Program-made: the position numbers and the translations under genes
NCBI RefSeq assembly: GCF_003287935.1
Contig: NZ_CP030287.1
Coordinates: forward strand, 7,011,063-7,075,062
DNA: 64,000 bases
DNA from: Streptomyces sp. ICC1
GTDB lineage: Bacteria > Actinomycetota > Actinomycetes > Streptomycetales > Streptomycetaceae
Reading direction: 5' to 3'
Shown: positions 59,570 through 64,000 of the stretch, piece after piece
How positions within the stretch are numbered: position 1 is the first letter of the stretch
How the letters are laid out: each line of letters opens with the position of its first letter
Notes under the pieces: model-generated
Told to the model about the DNA's origin: nothing
The model's database searches: none
Seen by the model: only the letters and a program-made list of their open reading frames with translations

Positions 59570-59583
59570 GTGAGTGAGTGAGT
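59561..59583 (+). repeat. AGTG tetranucleotide microsatellite over a stop codon
   Basis: Five AGTG units plus AGT (59561-59583) span the last codons and TGA of the SEC-C protein gene. Because the unit is 4 bp, gain or loss of one copy changes the frame, although several in-register stops remain in all frames of AGTG repeats, so the C-terminus would change by only a few residues. Confidence 0.9.
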
Positions 59584-59706
59584 AAAACCAGTCACAACCT
59601 GACTGAAGTGGATCTCTCTCAGGGCTTTTCGGGTCACATTCCGACAGGTGTTGTCAGTCGGCCTTGATACAACGGGGCTGCGACGATCAACCCCCGAGGA
59701 GATTCC

Positions 59707-62700
59707 GTGACGTCTGGCAACCACCCGAGCCCTTCGAAGCCCGTCACCGGACTGCACGAAACGCTGATCACCACAGGGCTCGAGGAACAGCTCCAGGAAC
59801 TCATCGCCGCGGGAAGCGTCGTCATAGCCGATCAAGTCAGCGGCGAGTCCTCTCAGCACGTACTGACCCGACACGTTGCCCACGCGATCGGCGAAGTCCT
59901 GAAGAGGCTGGCACCCAGCGACCAGGTGCACGCGGCGAACGAGATCCTCCGGTCCCTGAGCACGTTCGCGGGGCCCAAGGAATCCGAGAGCTGGGTCGGT
60001 CCCATCATGGAGGGACCGCGCCAACTCCTCGCCGTAGCAGGCAGTGCACCGTCCCAGGGCTACTCGATCCGACCCTCCACTCCGCTGTCCGAGACGGCCC
60101 TCATCACCAACTCGCCCGAGGACCCGAGCCTTGGCTCGGAGCTCCGGGCCGAGCTGGCCACCGCCGACCGCATCGACCTGCTGTGCGCCTTCGTGAAATG
60201 GACCGGACTGCGCGTACTGGAGCAGCCGCTCAAGGCAGCTGCCGCCCGGGGCGTTCCCATCCGCGTCATCACCACGACGTACATCGGCGCCACCGAGCGC
60301 AAGGCTCTGGACCGGCTCGTGCGCGAGTTCAACGCCGAGGTGAAGATCAACTACGAGCTTCGCTCCACGCGTCTGCACGCCAAGGCCTGGCTCTTTCGCC
60401 GCCGTTCCCGCTTCGACACCGCGTACGTCGGGAGTTCCAACCTCTCCAAAGCAGCGCTGCTCGACGGGCTGGAGTGGAACGTCCGACTGTCCGGCATCGC
60501 GACACCGGACGTACTACGGAAGTTCGAAGCCACCTTCGACGCCTACTGGAGCGAGCGGGCCTTCGAGCCCTACGATCCGGACCGCGACGCCGACCGCCTG
60601 GACAGGGCTCTCGACATCGCAGGTGGGTCGAGCAAGGACCGTGACGCCGCCCGCGTCATCAGCCTGTCGGGCCTGGGCATCCAGCCCTTCTCGCACCAGC
60701 GCGACATGCTGGAGCGGCTCGAAGTCGAACGCACGGTGCACGACCGGCACGCGAACCTGCTCGTAGCGGCGACGGGGACCGGAAAGACCGTCATGGCGGC
60801 GCTCGACTTCAAACGCCTGCGAGCGAAGCTGGGGCGCGATCTCCGTCTGCTGTTCATCGCCCACCGCAAGGAGATCCTCGAACAGTCCCTGCGCACCTAC
60901 CGGGACGTCCTCGACGACGCCAACTTCGGCGAGCTGTTGTGCGACGGGAAGGTTCCGAAGGATTGGGAAAACGTCTTCGCGAGCGTCCAGTCCTTGAACG
61001 CCCGCACCTTGGAACGGCTCTCCGCAGAACACTTCGACGTCATCGTCATCGACGAGTTCCACCACGGAACCTCCCCCACCTACCGCAGGGTCCTCGATCA
61101 CTTCTCCCCCAATGAATTCCTCGGGCTGACGGCCACCCCCGAGCGCATGGACGGTCTGAACGTCCAGGACGAGTTCTTCGAGGGACGCATTGCCGCCGAG
61201 ATGCGCCTGTGGGAGGCCCTGGAGAACGACCTGCTCTGCCCCTTCCACTACTTCGGCATCACCGACAGCACCGACATGAGCGCCGTCGCGTGGAAGCGGG
61301 GATCCTACGATTCCGACGCCCTCAGCTCTCTCTTCACCGGCAACGAGGCACGGGCCCGACTGGTCGTTCGCGCCCTTCAGGAGAAGCTCAACGCACCGGA
61401 GACGATGCGCGCCCTCGGATTCTGCGTGTCCGTGGCGCACGCGCACTTCATGGCCGACTTCTTCAACCTCGCGGGGTTCACCTCCGTGGCCCTGTCCGGC
61501 GAAACTCCCCGTGAGGAGCGTCGGGCCGCTCTCGAAGCGCTGAAGGCCGGCAAACTCAATGTGATCTTCTCCGTGGACCTCTTCAACGAGGGCCTCGACG
61601 TTCCTGACGTAGACACCTTGCTCCTCTTGCGGCCCACCTCCAGCGCAACCGTGTTCCTCCAGCAGTTGGGCCGGGGCCTGCGCCGCAGCGAGAACAAGCC
61701 GGTGCTGACCGTCCTCGACTTCATCGGGCAGCACCGTAAGGAGTTCCGCTTCGAGGAGCAGTTCCGCGCCCTCACCAACCTGACGCGCAACCGGCTCTTG
61801 GCCGCCATCGAGAAGGACTTCCCGCAGCTCCCGGCCGGCTGCCAGATCGTTCTCGAGAGCAAGGCGAAGGACCGGATCATCGAGAACATCCGAAGCCAGA
61901 TCAACGTGAACGTCGTCCAGCTCGCCCGAGAGGTAGCCGCGTACGCGCAGGCGGATCTGGCTGCTTTCCTCAAGGAGAGCGGCCGCCAGATCAACGAGCT
62001 GTACCGGGGGAACGGCAACTCCTGGACGGGCCTCCTGCGCCGAGCGAAGTTGCTCACCACCCCCGCACCGGAGGGCGAAGAAGTGCTCCTCAGGCGGGTC
62101 TCGGCCTTCCTGCACGTGGACGATCCCGCCCGAGTACAGGCCTACGCCTCCTTCCTCGACGACGATGCCCCGGCGTATTCCGATCTCGACGAGCACGAGC
62201 AGGCCTACGCCCGCATGTTCTTCTTCTCCCTCTGGCCGCTCGGAGCAGAATTCACCACCTACGAAGAGGCCTTCGCGTCCCTTCGGCCGCAGCACGCCTT
62301 CCGTAACGAACTCCGCCAGGTCCTGGCCCATGACTTGGACCGGACCGAACACGTCCCCGTTCCGCTGACCGGCGACCACGCGGCGCTCCCGCTGACCGTG
62401 CACGCTTCGTACAGCCGCGAGGAGATCCTTCCTGCCCTGGGGCAGGCGGCTCTCGGCGGCTTCCTTCCCGGGCACTTCCGGGAAGGCGTGAAGTGGTGCG
62501 AGGAGATCCAGACGGATGCCCTCCTGGTCACCCTGGAGAAGGACGTCAAGGACTTCTCGCCCCAGACCCAGTACAAGGACTACGCGTTGGGCGAGTTCCA
62601 CTTCCACTGGGAGTCACAGAACAGCACCTCCGAGACCTCACCCACCGGCATTCGGTACCGGACCCACACGGAGGGGGGATCGCATGTCCTCCTCTTCGTC

Positions 62701-62862
62701 CGCCGCTTCAAGAAGACCGACATCGGCGGCCCCCAGGCGTGGATGCTCCTGGGACCCGCCGAATACGTCCGCCATCAGGGCAGCAAGCCGATGGGGATCG
62801 AGTGGCGGCTGCACCACGAGATCCCCGCTGACGTCTCCTCGTACTCCGCCATCGCGGGCTGA
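59707..62862 (+). CDS. PLD-nuclease / SF2 helicase / DUF3427 protein, candidate defence factor
   Basis: Large protein of 1051 residues. A phospholipase-D-type nuclease domain (about 130-270) has one clear HxK motif (LHAKAWLF, His224/Lys226) and the GSSN motif downstream. A superfamily 2 helicase follows: Walker A AATGTGKTV (355-362), DEFHH box (449-453), LTATPERMD, and QLGRGLRRSENKPVLTVLDF. The C-terminal ~300 residues match DUF3427. GTG at 59707 follows GAGGAG. Codon use is less GC3-extreme than in neighbours, which suggests horizontal transfer. The architecture recurs in bacterial defence islands; a direct anti-phage role is inferred. A convergent nuclease gene follows. Confidence 0.85.
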   Translation: MTSGNHPSPSKPVTGLHETLITTGLEEQLQELIAAGSVVIADQVSGESSQHVLTRHVAHAIGEVLKRLAPSDQVHAANEILRSLSTFAGPKESESWVGPIMEGPRQLLAVAGSAPSQGYSIRPSTPLSETALITNSPEDPSLGSELRAELATADRIDLLCAFVKWTGLRVLEQPLKAAAARGVPIRVITTTYIGATERKALDRLVREFNAEVKINYELRSTRLHAKAWLFRRRSRFDTAYVGSSNLSKAALLDGLEWNVRLSGIATPDVLRKFEATFDAYWSERAFEPYDPDRDADRLDRALDIAGGSSKDRDAARVISLSGLGIQPFSHQRDMLERLEVERTVHDRHANLLVAATGTGKTVMAALDFKRLRAKLGRDLRLLFIAHRKEILEQSLRTYRDVLDDANFGELLCDGKVPKDWENVFASVQSLNARTLERLSAEHFDVIVIDEFHHGTSPTYRRVLDHFSPNEFLGLTATPERMDGLNVQDEFFEGRIAAEMRLWEALENDLLCPFHYFGITDSTDMSAVAWKRGSYDSDALSSLFTGNEARARLVVRALQEKLNAPETMRALGFCVSVAHAHFMADFFNLAGFTSVALSGETPREERRAALEALKAGKLNVIFSVDLFNEGLDVPDVDTLLLLRPTSSATVFLQQLGRGLRRSENKPVLTVLDFIGQHRKEFRFEEQFRALTNLTRNRLLAAIEKDFPQLPAGCQIVLESKAKDRIIENIRSQINVNVVQLAREVAAYAQADLAAFLKESGRQINELYRGNGNSWTGLLRRAKLLTTPAPEGEEVLLRRVSAFLHVDDPARVQAYASFLDDDAPAYSDLDEHEQAYARMFFFSLWPLGAEFTTYEEAFASLRPQHAFRNELRQVLAHDLDRTEHVPVPLTGDHAALPLTVHASYSREEILPALGQAALGGFLPGHFREGVKWCEEIQTDALLVTLEKDVKDFSPQTQYKDYALGEFHFHWESQNSTSETSPTGIRYRTHTEGGSHVLLFVRRFKKTDIGGPQAWMLLGPAEYVRHQGSKPMGIEWRLHHEIPADVSSYSAIAG

Positions 62863-62882
62863 GGAGTCCTGGCCCGCAGCCG

Positions 62883-63884
62883 TCACCTCGCCCCGGGGAA
62901 GAGGGTGAGCTGTTGGTGGCCGCGGGCGTGGGTTGTGGGTGGGGTGGGGCGGGTTTTGGCCAGGATCAGGAGGGTGCGGAGGGCTGCGAGGACCTCCGTC
63001 GGGGTGTCGCGGATCATCGAAGGGGTGGCGCTGACCACCAGGACTCCGTGCGACTCCAGGCGCAGGCGGCGACGGAGGGTGGCTTGCCAGGAGTCACGGG
63101 TGTAGTGGTATTCCGCCGAGTCGACTTCCAGGGCCACGCCCTCTTCGGGCCAGTACGCGTCCGGGCTCGCCAGGAAGGTGCCGTCCGGGGTGTAGAGGCG
63201 GGCGTTCCACAGGGGCGTCGGGAGGTCGGTGGCGGTCAGGGTGTCGCGGGCCCGGGCCTCGGCGATCGAGCGGACTCCGGCGACCAGTTCCGCCGCGGCC
63301 TCGCGGATCGCCGGGCGGCTCAGGAGGCGGGCCGAGCGGAGTTCGGTGTGCAGGTCGTGCGGGTGGCACCAGCCGGACTGGACCACCTGGGCCAGGACCG
63401 AGCGGATCGTGTCGGGGGCCTCGCAGCGGGCGGCGAAGTCGGCGGCCGCGCGGACCGGGCGGGTGCTGGGGATGCCGCAGACGGCGATGGTGCGGGGCCA
63501 GCGGGCGGTCGGGAACGGGCGGACCCCGTCCACGGACGCCAGCCGGCGCGGGGCGCGGATCAGGACGTCGGCGGGCGCGGCGGGCGCGGCGGGCGGGTAC
63601 GGGGCTTCGCGGATGCGGATGCCGAGGAGGGAGAGGGCGGCGGCGCCGGTGAGGGCGGCCGTATCGCCGGAGAGCGGGTCGGCGGCGGGCTCGGCGGCGT
63701 AGAGGACGGCCGCCAGGGCGCGTTGGCGGTGGTCCGGGGGCCCGGTCTGGAGGAGGTAGACGCGGGGCAGCAGGCGCTGCCAGGGGCCGCCGGGGCGGGT
63801 ACGGGAGGTGATCGTGCCCGGCGGGATGCCGGCCCTGGTGGTCAGCTGGTGGCGCGTGGCGAGGTTGAGCTGGCGCCGCGCCAT
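62883..63884 (-). CDS. AbiEi-like / DUF559 (PD-(D/E)XK-type) protein
   Basis: Protein of about 333 residues. The N-terminal part (LATRHQLTTRAGIPPGTITS, RLLPRVYLLQTGPPDHRQRA) resembles the AbiEi antitoxin-type winged helix. The C-terminal ~110 residues have a Vsr/DUF559-like nuclease fold: PDAYWPEEGVALEVDSAEYH with the acidic/E-V-D core, then the RRRLRLESHGVLVVSATPSM helix-strand. The start is uncertain: ATG at 63884 looks best, but a repetitive Pro/Thr/Ala frame runs upstream to the window edge. It is convergent with the helicase gene, 21 bases apart. A nuclease or abortive-infection-like role is inferred from the fold. Confidence 0.65.
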   Translation of the reverse strand: MARRQLNLATRHQLTTRAGIPPGTITSRTRPGGPWQRLLPRVYLLQTGPPDHRQRALAAVLYAAEPAADPLSGDTAALTGAAALSLLGIRIREAPYPPAAPAAPADVLIRAPRRLASVDGVRPFPTARWPRTIAVCGIPSTRPVRAAADFAARCEAPDTIRSVLAQVVQSGWCHPHDLHTELRSARLLSRPAIREAAAELVAGVRSIAEARARDTLTATDLPTPLWNARLYTPDGTFLASPDAYWPEEGVALEVDSAEYHYTRDSWQATLRRRLRLESHGVLVVSATPSMIRDTPTEVLAALRTLLILAKTRPTPPTTHARGHQQLTLFPGAR

Positions 63885-64000
63885 GGGGGTGGGGGGAGTC
63901 GGCGAAGCCGTGGGCGTGGCCGTGTATTTGGGCGTGCGCGTGGGCGCAGCCGTGTGCGGGGGTGATGTGCGGGGCGCGGGCGCAGCCGTGTACATGGGCG

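Overview
This window is actinobacterial and almost certainly Streptomyces. It is very GC-rich with strong third-position GC. It carries the typical gene set: SpoIIE-type phosphatases, NsdA/XRE regulators, a class E sortase, SCO-type conserved hypotheticals and a Streptomyces rrn leader. It does not read as one natural stretch of chromosome. Nextera/Illumina adapter remnants lie at 1-19, 10846-10923, 11025-11043, 22056-22088, 33027-33072 and 43960-43978, and each internal one interrupts a gene or a repeat. A sixth join, without adapter, lies near 54870, where an rRNA operon leader runs straight into a truncated yidC gene. The breaks fall every ~10.9-11.0 kb, so I infer that short-read contigs of similar length were concatenated. 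Gene order should be trusted only inside each block.

Block A (1-~10990): membrane PP2C phosphatase, M23 peptidase, PrsW protease, trmB, lhgO, an NsdA-like regulator, and an asparagine-synthase-like gene cut by adapter. Block B (~11020-22046): the accA/accD pair (leucine/isovalerate-type acyl-CoA carboxylase) with a divergent TetR gene and two tandem operators, then a phosphatase-like protein, a CDF metal transporter, TesB thioesterase, acyl-CoA dehydrogenase, a secreted HAF-repeat protein and a PucR regulator that has lost its N-terminus.

Block C (~22056-33026) is the accessory block. It has decayed fragments, DUF2461 and DUF402 proteins, an XRE/DUF6879 regulatory cluster with a shared direct-repeat motif, a translationally coupled small-gene pair, a secreted papain-like protease with a secreted membrane-anchored partner, an IS5-group insertion sequence carrying a P-loop kinase as passenger, a VOC protein, a small membrane protein under two strong palindromic operators, and the end of a multicopy inverted-repeat element.

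Block D (~33040-43976): GntR regulator, a small acidic protein, a type ISP specificity-domain protein, CaiB-type CoA transferase, a membrane Ser/Thr kinase, an SGNH lipase, a DUF5925 AAA ATPase, a 187-bp MITE-like element, nitrobindin, a YtrA-type GntR regulator and a GNAT gene cut near its end. Block E (~43977-~54870): C-terminal part of an AfsR/LuxR-type regulator, a one-piece ECF sigma/anti-sigma/sugar-binding protein, TetR, NDH-2, a PAS-SpoIIE-HATPase protein, an MFS exporter with divergent MarR, and the rrn promoter region.

Block F (~54870-64000): truncated yidC, DUF6412 protein, a solitary TnpB RNA-guided nuclease with a likely reRNA/right-end hairpin, class E sortase, a TPR/SEC-C protein whose stop lies in an AGTG microsatellite, a PLD-nuclease/SF2-helicase/DUF3427 protein (candidate defence gene), and a convergent AbiEi/DUF559-like nuclease. 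The best biological leads are the helicase/nuclease pair, the passenger-carrying IS, the XRE motif and the CTCTACA operators.
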